A stretch of 64,000 nt of DNA, from the NCBI GenBank assembly GCA_946122785.1, contig CAMGYJ010000008.1:14223475-14287474 (forward strand). The letters are read 5' to 3'. The stretch is from Linum tenue (taxonomy: Eukaryota > Streptophyta > Magnoliopsida > Malpighiales > Linaceae). Made by a program: the position numbers and the translations under genes. The stretch's first letter is position 1. Each line of letters begins with the position of its first letter. The notes under the pieces were generated by a model. It was not told where the DNA came from. It saw only the letters and a list, made by a program, of their open reading frames with translations, and ran no database searches. Below are positions 43,786 through 55,077 of the stretch, one piece after another.

Positions 43786-44559
43786 CGAAATTCCTACAAT
43801 ACCTTCAAGTTATTGTAACTTGATGTTTTTGACTTGTTATAAGAAGTTTCACAAGTCGCATTACGTAAAATACAATAGGCATTACGTAATGGTTACGTAA
43901 TGGGTGTTTATCTTACGTAATAGTTGAAAAATGTCATTACGGAAACCTTACGTAATAGACACTCATTTTACGTAATGAATATTAACCTTTCGTTACGTAA
44001 TCTGTTAAATCATTACGGAAGACTTACGTAACGCTTCTAATTTAACTGTTACGTAAGAAATAACTATCGTTACGTAACCTTTACGTAATAGATGCATACT
44101 TTACGTAACAGTTGTAAAGTGGCATTACGAAAGCCTTACGTAATGGATGGTCCTTTTACGTAATGAATATTAATCAAGTTACGTAATGTGGTAAGTCATT
44201 ACGGAAGTCTTACGTAACACTTCTAATTTAATTGTTACGTAAGATATAACCTTCGTTACGTAACCTTTACGTAATGAGCGTGTATTTTATGTAACAGTTG
44301 TAAAATATTATTACGGAAGCCTTACGTAATAGACGATACTTTTACATAATGAATATTAACAATAGTGTTACGTAAAATGATAAGTCGTTACGGAAACCTT
44401 CCGTAACGCTTCTAGTTTAACTGTTACGTAAGACTAACAAGCATTACATAATTGTTACGTAATAAATATTAGTTTTACGTAATGTGACCTATAAAACCTG
44501 CTATAGCAGGTATCAAAAAAGTCAAGTTATAGTAACTTCAAGATATTGTAGGAGGTCCC
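43786..44559. mobile_element. MULE-like element, 774 bp, filled with TTACGTAA repeats
   Basis: Inverted ends share 'tcctacaata', 'aagtta' and 'taacttga' over about 40 bp. A 9-bp direct repeat TATATCAAG flanks it (43777-43785 and 44560-44568), the duplication size of Mutator-like elements. The interior (about 43870-44480) is a tandem array of about 3.4 units with a period near 187 bp; 'cttctaatttaactgttacg'-type blocks lie at about 44034, 44220 and 44409. Inside each unit TTACGTAA or close variants recur every 20-40 bp. No coding capacity. Confidence 0.8.
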
Positions 44560-44568
44560 TATATCAAG

Positions 44569-45065
44569 ATGAGCTCACTAATAATGAAAGGATAAACAAA
44601 CATAGTCGAAATCATCGTTTAAAATTTAAACTCTTACAACTTCACACTTCTAGATTATTTAACCGTTTTAAATTTTCATGTAAAAGCTTCGTGTATAAAA
44701 TCGGGCAAAATCATATGTATACGTGGTGAAAGCACACAAAAGTGGTTCAAATCAAGTTTTACTCCATTTTTATGTGCTTCTGCGTAACATGATAAATAGG
44801 TTAATGTAATAGCAATCATACCATTTTTTTTTTATAATGAGTAATGACACCATTTTGTTGGACTAGAATTTGAAAAAAAAGGAAAAAAATGAAACAACCT
44901 TGAAATTGTTTAACGTTCTTCTCTCATCTATAAACTTCCAAACCAGATCAAATCACTTCTTCTAGTACCTCCCTATATTCGCCAGGCACCAGCCTTCCCT
45001 CAGTAGCAATCTTACCCTCTCTAGTTTCTTTTTGTCTCTTTCCCCTCTTTCTGATCGCGTATATA
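44569..45065. other. Spacer, no gene seen
   Basis: AT-rich flank between the MULE and the Cassandra-type element. No recognisable gene. Confidence 0.4.
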
Positions 45066-45070
45066 CATAT

Positions 45071-45336
45071 TGTAACATCCCGAACTGAGCAAGATATTGT
45101 CCGCTTTGGGCCTCCACCCTCATGATTTTTGCATTGGGGTGCAATTCAAGGTGACTTCCCATAAGGTCACTCATCCTTGTTGTGCTCCACACTGAGCACG
45201 TTTAACTTCGGAGTTCTTACAAGAACTCCTCCATTACACCCCAAAACGCGTCTTGTCAGTTAAAACCGGTTTCCTTCTTATGAACCATGAATCTCTCTCG
45301 TGCTTTGTCGATGTGGGATTTGCCTAAGGTGTTACA
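45071..45336 (-). repeat. Cassandra-type LTR (3'), 266 bp
   Basis: Complete LTR. On the minus strand it begins TGTAACACCTTAGG and ends GGGATGTTACA. Confidence 0.85.
45136..45217 (-). ncRNA. 5S-rRNA-derived segment of the LTR
   Basis: On the minus strand the order 'agaactccgaagttaaacgt', 'gctc', 'aaggatgagtgacctta', 'tgggaagt' and 'gcacccc' follows the 3' two-thirds of plant 5S rRNA, including the internal pol III control region. It is diverged and embedded in an LTR, so it is not a functional 5S gene. A second copy lies at 45492-45573. Confidence 0.8.
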
Positions 45337-45412
45337 TACACCCCCCCCCCTCTTGGGACTCAACGCCCTCGTTGAGGTTTGCCCCACCATCGTTCAAGAG
45401 GGACGTGGAGAG

Positions 45413-45424
45413 GCTCTGATACCA
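45413..45424 (-). promoter_or_regulatory. Primer-binding site of the Cassandra-type element
   Basis: Minus-strand TGGTATCAGAGC, two bases inside the right (5') LTR. Confidence 0.88.
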
Positions 45425-45491
45425 CTTGTAACATACCGAACTGAGCAAGATATTGTCCGATTTGGGCCTCCACCCTCACGGTTTTTGCCTT

Positions 45492-45573
45492 GGGGTGCAA
45501 TTCAAAGTGACTTCCCATTAGGTCACTCATCCTTGTTGTGCTCCACACTGAGCACGTTTAACTTCGGAGTTCT
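45492..45573 (-). ncRNA. 5S-rRNA-derived segment in the 5' LTR
   Basis: Same 5S-like order as at 45136-45217, with a few substitutions. This LTR is interrupted downstream by a 1.4-kb insertion. Confidence 0.78.
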
Positions 45574-45606
45574 CACAAGAACTCCTCCATTACACCCCAA
45601 AACGCG

Positions 45607-47047
45607 GGTCCAGATCGGGTCAGTAACTGATGGGTCAGTAACCCATCAGTAACCCCTTCTATGGTCCCCACGTGTCAGACACTTTTTTTATTTAAATTAA
45701 ATGTGAAAAGGGCAGTACAGTAAATTTGCACTTTCTCCTATTTATTGCAGAGGCTGACTTTTGACCGTACCACATCAGCGCCTCCTTCTCTCTCCTCGCA
45801 AAACATTTAATTTTCCTTTCCTTAATCTTTAACGGACGATTTCTCACTCGATTTAAGTCGAAATTTAATTTTTTTTGCACAGTTAGATCAGATTAATTGT
45901 GCTCTTCAAAATGATATCCACTTTGATATTTTTTGGACACAAAAAAATTTGTCAGTTATTACCAGTCTATACCATATGGTATTAACTGTACCATATGGTA
46001 TTGACTGGTATTAAATAAGAGCATACCATATGGTATGAAAATTTTTGTCACATGAATATATATTTCGTTACTACCATATGGTATAGTGTGGTAATATCAA
46101 TATATATTTCGTTACCACCCAATACCATATGGTATAGTGTGGTAATATCAATATATATTTCGTTACCACCCAATACCATATGGTATAGAGTGGTAATACC
46201 ATATGGTATAGAGTGGTAATACTAATATATATTTTGTTACCACCCAATACCATATGGTATAGTGTGGTAATATCAATATATATTTCGTTACCACCCAATA
46301 TCATATGGTATAGAGTGGTAATACCAATATAGATTTCGTTATCACCCAATACCATATGGTATAGTGTGGTAATATCAATATATATTTCGTTACCACCCAA
46401 TACCATATGGTATAGTGTGGTAATACCATATGGTATAGAGTGGTAATACCAATATATATTTCGTTACCACATAATACCATATGGTATAGTGTGGTAATAC
46501 CAATATATATTACCTAAAAGAAAGGGGAAAAAACAAAAGGATGGAGAGAAAAAAAACTTGTCTTCTGTCTCATCTCATTTCATCCACAACCAAAGAACAC
46601 CAAACGCCAAAAAAGGAGAAAGATCGAAATTAAAGCCAACGAGTTGATGAAGAGAAGAAACGCAATTAAAAAGGGTGACTTCAATTTTTATTAGTCGATT
46701 GCTAGAGAAAAAAATAAAGATGGAAGAGAGCAGATCTAGATTTGAAAAGGAGATTGTGAGAGAAAAAGTAAGAGAGAAGGAATAGAGAAAAGATCTGAAA
46801 AGAGATTGGAAAAAGGAAGAGAGAAGGAAGAGAGAAAGAAGAAAATAAAATAGCAGAGAAAATGTTATTCTTTCTCTTTCATTGAAAAGTCAGCATTGAA
46901 ATGCGGAATAAATAAAAAAAATTAAAAATACAAAAATGGCCAAAAATGCCCCTCCCCAACTCCGCGTCCAGCCAACCACCCGATTGCTCCATCCCCAGAT
47001 CTACGGTTCCCGTGTATTTACTGGGTTACTGACCCTATCCCAAACCC
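45607..47047. mobile_element. MULE-like insertion in the Cassandra LTR
   Basis: The LTR word ACCCCAAAACGCG is present on both sides (45594-45606 and 47044-47056), so 9-13 bp were duplicated. The inserted DNA has inverted ends sharing GGGTCAGTAAC ('atcgggtcagtaactg' and the complement of 'ctgggttactgaccctat'). The interior contains a pyrimidine-rich block, the 51-bp minisatellite and a purine-rich block. The right boundary is uncertain by a few bases. A 9-bp duplication would fit a Mutator-like element. Confidence 0.7.
45960..46505. repeat. 51-bp minisatellite with ACCATATGGT palindromes
   Basis: The unit 'accatatggtatagtgtggt', 'aatatcaatatatatttcg', 'ttaccacccaat' repeats about eight to nine times, with starts at 46073, 46124 and 46175 giving a period of 51. 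Some units are truncated. Because 51 is a multiple of three, the array has an open frame with a 17-residue repeat on the minus strand; this is not a gene. Confidence 0.9.
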
Positions 47048-47147
47048 CAAAACGCGTCTTGTTAGTTAATGCCGATTTCCTACTTATGAATCATGGATCT
47101 CTCCCGTGCTTTGTCGATGTGGAATTTGCCTAAGGTGTTACACATAT

Positions 47148-49599
47148 TGTCTCCATTCTCCACCATCTATAGTATAAAAAAAAAATTAACATCTTATTTC
47201 CTGCAATTAACTTTTCTCCGTTTAAGTTTTATTCTCATTGAATTGATGAATATCGGTAGCCCTCCAGTTTCTTTTATGTCTCTTGCAATGAACCCCTCCT
47301 CCTTTATGCCCAAATGACATAATCAACGGTATACATTCATACGGATGTTTTATTTTTTTACAAACCCACTATTGCTAAGAAAACTTATATTTCAACAAAC
47401 ATTCTATTTATACTTAAATTCTCCTGCAATTGCTAAGAAAACTTCTCTACAAGATAGGTTAGTTTTTATACATAATATGATTAAGTTTTCATTTCAGATT
47501 GTAGTCTTTACTCCATCTCTATATATTTGTAAGGTGTTATTGCTGCAAAAGAGTATTCCCTACAACAATGGCAGCTTTTTCAAGCATTGGCCTCGTATCT
47601 CATTCCGTATAGATAGTAATCTACCTCTACCCACTAATATAAGGAGATTCTATAGGGAGAGTGGGTTAAAACTGAATTAGGAGGCCTAACCGCATATCTT
47701 TTTCACATTATATATTACCTCTGCTGCGTGAGTACAGACTTCAGAGTTACATGATTAGGCATTTGGGTTGAGCTTCCAAGTTTTGTTTTTGAGTGAGAAT
47801 CAGGTAGCTTTTGGGATTGGGCTGTGGTTTATTTCTAATTATCTTTTTCAATTAGAAATTCTATCCCGGCGGAAGCCTAAATCATCTTTTCTGCAACACA
47901 TAATATAACAATGAGAATGAATAATTTGAGTCTCAAATTAATTTGGTTTCTGATTCCGACTCAAGCCATAATTGCTTGAAGCAGTGAGATTGATATATAA
48001 CCCATACTCATATAAAAATCGGGCAGGAAATCAAAATCATGCTCATACCCGTTCGGATTTCTGGTATCCACGGTTATCCATAGGTAATAATTTCTCTTTA
48101 TAAATCCAATCAACATGTTAACATTCACACATATACTCACATTATATAAGTGGAAAAGTGTGACAAAAATTCACTAGAACGAAGAAAATTAATTTCAAAC
48201 AAACAATTCCGTGAAAATATTATATTTGTATGCTAAATATAAACTATGTTGAGAAACATAATGATAATTTCTATGCTAAATACATATGCATGTGTATAAA
48301 CGGACGGGTTCGAGTTGGATAGTGAGAAACCCCTGTCCACCCATTATCCGCAATATTTCGGTTCTGGTTTTACCCGTACCCACAGAAAATGTTTCGGGTT
48401 CGAGTTTTACCCTACGCGATTAGTGCGTATTCGGGCAGATATCCACAATTTTGGATATTTTTATCATACCTAAACACAATGAAGACAAAAAATTACATAT
48501 AAACTCACAATGTTGACCTATAGTAAATATTTATATTATTATGAGTTTCAACCAAAATAATACATTATCATAATGGTGACAAATAGGATTAGGATTGCGT
48601 AGGGATCAATTCCATATATTAGTGAGTGGATTTATAATTGATCATATCTCATTTGTTTTATATTGGATTTTAATTTTTTATTTCAAAAAATCCAATTGGT
48701 TAAACTATAGAAGATGACATCCATTTTCATATATTTTTTGGAAAAAATAATTTTTTTCTCTAAGAGAATTGGACCTTCTGGGTAATTCATTTATTTATTT
48801 ATTTTTAATCCATAAGTGATCAAGTTTGTAAGTAAAATTCAGTCAATTTAAGAATCATCCTCAATAAACCTTATATTTCTCTTCTAAATAATGAATCTCA
48901 ATTATCAGCATTTTTCATATTTGAGAACCAACTCGAATGGTAGATACTACCAATCAGTTACTAAAACTTTTAATATTTAAGTTCCAACTTTAGTTTTGGA
49001 TACTACAAAATATAATTTTGTTGTCTTTGGTCATCGAGACTTCTGATTTTTAGAGTTAATGATGAAAAGCTACTAAAAATAGTGGGAGAATGATACCTCC
49101 TCTCCCTAATGTCTCATTAAATGAAGGAATATATTGGTTAAAAAAGGGATTGAGGTAGAAGTTTCAAGTTTAGTGATTACAACATCATAAATCCCATAAA
49201 TGAGTTAACAGTTTCGAAAATAATCAATAATGGAAAAAATTAACCTCCAACAACATTTGTGAGTAAAATTATGTAAATTGTCATGAAAATTACATTGCAT
49301 ATATGATCATGTTTTGTGTTTGAATATGCTTCACAAAATTACAAAAGATAAAAGTGAAGATAGTGGAGTCAATAATGAAGATTCTTGATGAATAAACGGA
49401 TTACTTTGAAATACCTATAATATTGTGACATTAAGTTTAATTTGAGTTAATATACTCTTGCATAAGACTTACTTTTCAGTTTCAACAAAAATCAACATGG
49501 AAGGCAAATGTTGTTAATTCACATGTTGTTGATGGCAAGAATATAAGGGAAGTGGAGATTACTGAAATTTAAGCTTTAAAGCTTTGTTAATTACGACAA
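47148..49599. other. Long AT-rich intergenic region, no gene seen
   Basis: No recognisable coding sequence. At about 48015-48460 'cccgttcggatttctggtat' and 'gtttcgggttcgagttttac' type blocks suggest a decayed hAT-like element with inverted arms. Frames at 47093-47680 lack domains. Confidence 0.4.
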
Positions 49600-49638
49600 T
49601 TATATTGCAACCGGCCAACGGGCAGGGGTACAATCTAG
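49600..49638 (+). mobile_element. Helitron-like 3' end
   Basis: 'ccggccaacgggcaggggta' is followed by 'caatctag' and T. A GC-rich potential hairpin, a short spacer and CTAG before T are the features of a Helitron 3' terminus. It resembles the reversed end at 28575-28603. The stem is weak and no 5' end was identified. Confidence 0.35.
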
Positions 49639-50015
49639 TATTTGTTGATTCCTTACATTTCTGATATCTTTTGGATGAGACATATTCTTAGCTGCTCGAA
49701 GGATTATATTGAACTACCATTAATTAAGTGTCTTATGTGAAAGACAACACCACGTATCCCCCATCTTTGAGATAGATATGAAGAAAACATCCAATAATAA
49801 TAATAATAATCAGATACTGACTAATTATTAATCTCACCATACAAACTAAGAAAAAATACATATCATAATTATTCTAGCATAGTAACTAATTATTCTCACG
49901 TACGAACTAACCAAGGAGAGAATGATGATGATGATGATAATCAATTATGCCCAAAAGACCCACAAGACCAAAACCCTAATCCTCTTATTCTACGTGCCCT
50001 ACCTACCTCATAGAA

Positions 50016-50459
50016 TCACAGACGTTCGCCAACGAAAGCAGGCGACAACATGTCTTCCGGCCATCTATAACAGTTCAACCCATTTTTCATGATCAAACAC
50101 GGCCCAGTCTCCCTGACGAGCCAATGACAGAAATGGTGGCAGCCCGTAAAAGCATCTTCGTCCCTATACTGATGATAGACGTCAGTATGCTTAAATCCCT
50201 GTCCCCAGTTGAAATAGCAGAAGAAGAGAGTGTTCCCCCAGAAGCTCGGCCGGAACTTCCACGAGATGCGCTCGTGGTGCTTCAGAAAATGCACCCCGAT
50301 GTCGTCGTCTTTCGACTTGCAATGAACCTTCATTTCTTGTCCTCCCTGCAAGTCATTCTGCACCATCACCCTCGTCTTCTCGAAAAGCGAATTGGCGGGC
50401 ATGGCATATGTTGCTAAGAGAAAAACCGTCGCTAAGATGGCGCTGTTATGCCTCATCAT
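50016..50459 (-). CDS. Secreted S1-family protein (S-protein homologue)
   Basis: A 147-aa protein of the plant self-incompatibility S1 family (Pfam Self-incomp_S1), small secreted proteins related to the poppy stigma S determinant, most with unknown roles. The signal peptide covers residues 1-24 ('ILATVFLLATYAMPANS'). The mature part shows 'RVMVQNDLQGGQEMKVHCKS', 'ISWKFRPSFWGNTLFFCYFN', 'DVYHQYRDE' and 'CLIMKNGLNCYRW', the family layout. Six cysteines (47, 81, 107, 111, 121, 130) can form disulfides; four are usual. The start is the first of two ATGs directly before the signal peptide; the frame is open upstream, but a TATA box about 100 bp away makes those ATGs unlikely. No intron. Intact and probably functional. 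Confidence 0.9.
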   Translation of the reverse strand: MMRHNSAILATVFLLATYAMPANSLFEKTRVMVQNDLQGGQEMKVHCKSKDDDIGVHFLKHHERISWKFRPSFWGNTLFFCYFNWGQGFKHTDVYHQYRDEDAFTGCHHFCHWLVRETGPCLIMKNGLNCYRWPEDMLSPAFVGERL

Positions 50460-50554
50460 TGTGCTTGTACAGAGCTTTTCGAGTTTATTATACTCGATCT
50501 TCAAGGTCGTGCCTGCATTAGAGAATGAGTTGATTGAGATTATGCTGTGGGTGT

Positions 50555-50570
50555 GATGTTTTTTTATATG
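50555..50570 (-). promoter_or_regulatory. TATA box of the S1-family gene
   Basis: Minus-strand CATATAAAAAAACATC about 100 bp upstream of the start codon, giving a leader of about 70 nt. Confidence 0.55.
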
Positions 50571-50639
50571 TAGTGATGTGGTCAAGAGGTTTGTGGTGTG
50601 GCAGAAGTTTTCGTCACGTAAATCGCTCAACTAGTATTC

Positions 50640-50854
50640 AAAAAAAGGTTTGCATGGACTCGTACGAGGTTTTACGAAGAATTGGGGAAGATAAGGACAT
50701 GAATCCGAGAGTTTTGGAAAGAATGTTGGGGGAGATGACTTTTCAATTCTTAAGTGCCCAACATTTAGTGATTATCCATACGATGGTTTTTCTTTGGGTT
50801 TTCCTCCTCCTTACTATTAATAACATTGGATTTTTGGTAGTTAAATGCTTTTCG
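50640..50854. other. Upstream flank of the S1-family gene
   Basis: No further gene; one plus-strand open frame (50534-50857) runs opposite to the promoter and has no recognisable domain. Confidence 0.4.
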
Positions 50855-51191
50855 TAAATACAATATATTAGCCGCAACTATTATGAAGTGGAGAATTATA
50901 ACCACAATTATGAAAATTCAAATTATTAGTCAAACGTTAACTATCTGTTAATAATTTTCGTTAGTAATACTAACTAAACTTTTATATTTCAAAGTTATAA
51001 ATTAAAAGCAGTCCGACGTGGTTGCTGTCGTGGCCGATGACGTGGCTTCATCCGTTAAAAATTCAATAACAGTAACGGACAGTTAGCCATATCTTGAACC
51101 GCAACAATAGTTATGGCTAATAATTTGATTTTTCATAGTTGTGCCTATAATTCGCCGCTTCATAATAATTGTGGCTAATATATCGTATTTA
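50855..51191. mobile_element. Long-TIR MITE, 337 bp
   Basis: The left 80 bp and right 80 bp are near-perfect inverted repeats: 'taaatacaatatattagcc', 'gaagtggagaattata' and 'caaattattagtc', each facing its complement. Ends are TAAATAC and GTATTTA. A TA or 3-bp duplication is possible but cannot be separated from the palindrome. It lies about 300 bp upstream of the S1-family TATA box. Confidence 0.78.
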
Positions 51192-51504
51192 GCCAATGTT
51201 TTTTTCCTTTGGTTTTATTTTAATCAAATACCAAAGTAAATGATGATCATTTTTTGTTTTGGGATTTTCGTACCGAAATCTTAAGAAAAGTCATATGAAG
51301 TGCAAGAGATGTATGCATAACTTAAATTAATTAGTTATGGTCAAGTTTTAGTCATTGGATAAATCTAATAATTTATATCACATGAAATTTTGCTAATTAA
51401 TCGACTTGTTTTGAACTCAAATTTCAATAAATTTGTACAAAAAGACAAATTGATAGTGATACACAAAATGATGTTCATTTTAACATAGGAAAAATGTCCT
51501 TTAA

Positions 51505-54500
51505 ATACAGGAAATGCGGTGTTTAAAAGCATGTTTCCTGTGATTAATGATTTTAGTCACGGGAAATTTACCGTAATATATAGCTCTGTGTCCAATTGTA
51601 TACCGTGACTAGTTAACTAGTGACGATGTAGTTTCCCATGATTATTTGTACCTATTAATTACGGGAAAAACCATGTCAAATGCAAAAATATTAGCACAAA
51701 CAAAAAAAAAATACACGGAATTTATACCTTTGCATACGGTATTTACCGTGACAATATTTATTCCCGTGAATAGAAATCAATAACTAGTCTTGGTATTTAC
51801 TTTTGTAGTCACTGTTTCTCCAATGACTATATGCTAACCACTAGTCATAGTATTATACCGTGACTATTTATAACCCACTAGTCAGGTGTTTTCTCATGAC
51901 GTCCGCTATTATATTTCGCAGCCAACAAGACAATTAAATTTCATCAAATTTCTAATACCAAAAGTAACTAAATTTTTGTTATTATATTATTTTGAAGACA
52001 ACTGTTGATACAATTGTTTCTAATACCATTCAATAATAAAAGTAATTGACGTACACTTCAAAATATATTTCATTGAATGAAAACTAATTACAAATATAAA
52101 AGAACATTTTCTTGCTCTGCTGTGCCCCTATAATTTGCTAGGTATGTCTTTCATATCCTCAAAGAATTCCAGCTCTTCAAGTCCACAAAACTTAAGCTGA
52201 CACCTATAGTACAAAGGGAAAAATAGAAAGAAGATGGACATATTTCAATCAAAATGGAACACTTGCAAGACTAGCTAAGGCGTAAGCTATTCACAGAAAT
52301 GAGCAAGTGACTGAAAAAAGAGAATGACAACGCTGCAACGTATTATAAGCATTCGTCTTTATCGTGGACTACAAGTCCACAGCAAAAACAGAGTAATGAA
52401 GGTATAACTAATAGAACTATAAACTTATTGAATCAATTCATGAATAGGTTGGAAGCTTCCCACATCACAATATACCAATGGCAGCACCAGGGGAAAATTA
52501 GTACATAAATACAGTAGAATTTGATGCCATTACATGAGTCCAAAGACCTACAAGGACAAGAAAAGAGAGAAGATCAAAGAGGTATTAACTAAAGAATGCA
52601 GAGTATCATTAAGTATTATTAACTAACTGATAAACTTAACAACTAAACATTGTCAGCTCTTGTAATACTTCAGTTCATTCGTCAAATAGAAAAACAAACA
52701 TCTCTTACTCTATGTCATCAAAGAAAAAGACTATAGTGGTTTCTCAAATCTTTCTAGGCTAATTAATTATTGTACAAGTCCAACTTGAAGACCTTCACTG
52801 GCATGAGAGAACTGTACTTGAAACGACACAAAAGTGAAAAGGGAGAAAAATAGAAGCATCATATTGTTTGTATACCTGAAAACTGTGTGCTAATCACCCA
52901 AAGCAGTAGTTCTCTGTTTCTTGCGCTACGTCACAACCAGACTTTTGATGTTCTTCCATAACAAACATCAAAGAATCTAAGCTATAACATAGACTTTGGA
53001 GACAATAAGTCTTGACATACCTTAGGTTTGCAGCTCTAAGTGCAAGCTCAGAAGCATGAGAAAGCCTACTTTATGCTATGGGAATGTTCTGCAAGAGAAA
53101 CACAAACTAATAAATACTCACAGTAGAAGGAGCCCTCCAGAAATACTAGTACTAGATAAAATCTGAAAGAGAAATGCAACACTGGCACAGGAAAAATCCT
53201 CTGATTGACCAGAAACATTATATGTAGTTGGGGAATAACACAATCACAGTTTCATTAAAGAGAAGTGATCACTCACCCTCATTAATCCAATAAACTTTTA
53301 GTATATATATCTCACCTAAAGTTAGGTCACTAGCACTTTAAATATAACACCCTTGATCAAATTAAATACCATTTCTTAATTTGTGAAGTTGTTTGAACAA
53401 TCAAGAACTTACCTTCAACAGTAGGGCAGAAGATGATTCCAACTACTCACAGCCAACATCATATGCTGCAAACCATCCTTCAAAACCAGGCATCCATTAC
53501 TAGAAATAGAGGCAACGAAAGCAATAAAGGACAGAAGAGAATCCATTCAGAGTGAGAGCTAAACAACAAAGGAAAGATAGTTGAAACCCAATCACAAAAA
53601 GAAAGCAAAACTCGCCATCTCTCAAAACGGCAGAGATAAGAAAAAAGATCACAAACAACGCAGTAGCTCTCAAAATATAGTATTCCATGATATTACCCAC
53701 CTCTCTCCTTCCACAAACAAACTAGATAGAGATAAGCTAAGATGCATAAGGAAAAATTAGTAACTTTACCACCTAGTGGATAGAAATCCAAACAATCCAA
53801 CATAGGAAACAAGAGAAGTAAACCATTCGGATAAAATCCTTCAATAGTGTCAAAATCCAGTAAGCCAGAGCAAGCACAAACTAGATGCTACTAAGGAGAA
53901 AAGTGAGGCAGGTAGGAAAAAGAGCAGGCGGAGACGAGAGGAAGCAATGCCGTGTTCAGTTTGTCGTCTGCCTTTTCCGAACTGCACATAAAAGAAATGT
54001 ATCATAACAAAATTAGAACCAAGAGGTTTAAAATAAAAAGAGACAAACTAGGGCCGGTGACCTCCTTTCTTCTCTTTCTCTCTTCCCCGTTGTCACCGGA
54101 TTCCTTCTCTGGCCTGCAATCTCTTTCATCTTCCTCAATATAGAAAACCTTCGCCGTCAATCTCAGAAAACCCACATAGAAAGAAAAACCTAATCAGAAC
54201 CCGAAACAAGAAATAAGCACAAACAAAAAGAGCATGCATAAAAAATGAAGCCAAAATTGAAGAAAATCCCTAAATCAGACATGCAATGTCCTGAATCTCA
54301 CCGTCGTATTGTAAATCCTCATCGGTGACAGAAAGGCATCAATGAATAGATGGGAGTTGCAGAAGCCGGGGGGATCTGTACGGGTGTAGATTGTAGAAGC
54401 ACTGGCTATGGGTGGGAAGAAAATGCGGAGAAGGAGCTTCCTTTTTCTATTGAGAACGCAGAGAAAGAGTGCTTTTGTCCATTTCACTTTCCTTTTATGT

Positions 54501-55077
54501 GGTAAAGCAGTAGCGGGAGAACCCCAAAAAATTTAGCACTTGTGGGAGCCAAAAAAAATTTAGGAACTGGAGTCTAAATTTTCGAATTTGGAGCCTAAAT
54601 TTCGATAGAGAAAATTTAGGATTTGCAAGCGGGAAGAAATTGCGGGAGTTGTGAAGATTTTGGGCAAACCAATTACCAATGTCAAAATTCTGTTATTTAT
54701 TTGATAGATAATTTTGTTTCATATACTCTTTTTATTTCGTTTTATATGTTAGTCATATTGTTCATTTTTTATTATTTTCATCTTAATTTATTTGCTAATT
54801 CATCTTAATTTTAATTTACAATTTGGAAAGATAAATTGTCACGTTGTTCATGGTAATTAACCGTGAGTAATTATATATCACATTGTTCACGGTAATTAAC
54901 CATGACTAACAATTAATCACGGGAAATGAAGGCTAAAAAATTGTTAAATTAATTACCGTGAATAGAACTATACAATCAATTACAGAATTTTTTTCCATGA
55001 CTATTAGTATACTTCTTAGTACAGGAAAAATTCTCGTGAATAAGATACCATGACTATAAACCAGTTTTTCTGTAGTG
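51505..55077. mobile_element. CACTA-like element (right end clear, left end decayed)
   Basis: The right end reads 'ccagtttttctgtagtg', the inverse of a CACTACAGAAAAA terminus. Subterminal zones at 51505-51900 and 54836-55060 are dense in short motifs such as 'accgtgac', 'taattaccgtga' and 'cacgggaaat' in both senses, as in CACTA transposons. The left end is placed near 51505 ('atacaggaaatgcgg'), weakly matching the inverted right end. No transposase was found, and the interior (about 52080-54480) has no recognisable gene. Confidence 0.6.

Larger units (their letters stand above)
45071..47142 (-). mobile_element. Cassandra-type TRIM retroelement with nested insertion
   Basis: Two LTRs (45071-45336 and 45427-47142, the latter split) enclose only 90 bp. 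That internal part has a tRNA-Met PBS (minus-strand TGGTATCAGAGC, 45424-45413) beside the right LTR and a G-rich polypurine tract (minus strand, 45355-45338) beside the left one, so the element runs on the minus strand. LTRs start TGTAACA and end TGTTACA. CATAT flanks both sides (45066-45070, 47143-47147). The LTRs contain 5S-rRNA-derived sequence, the hallmark of Cassandra. It encodes nothing and depends on other elements. Confidence 0.88.

Noticed and set aside
43860..44500. CRISPR-like or satellite array
   Set aside because: Repeats are contiguous without spacers, bounded by MULE-type ends and a 9-bp duplication, in a plant nuclear context.
24438..45424. tRNA-Met genes at the TGGTATCAGAGC matches (24438, 32502, 45413)
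   Set aside because: Only the 12-base primer-binding match is present, always next to an LTR; no tRNA cloverleaf.
45136..45573. Two 5S rRNA genes
   Set aside because: Sequences are diverged, truncated at the 5' side, and sit inside Cassandra-type LTRs.
46071..46406. 111-codon open frame on the minus strand with a 17-residue repeat
   Set aside because: It is the 51-bp minisatellite read in frame; no start context, promoter or domain.
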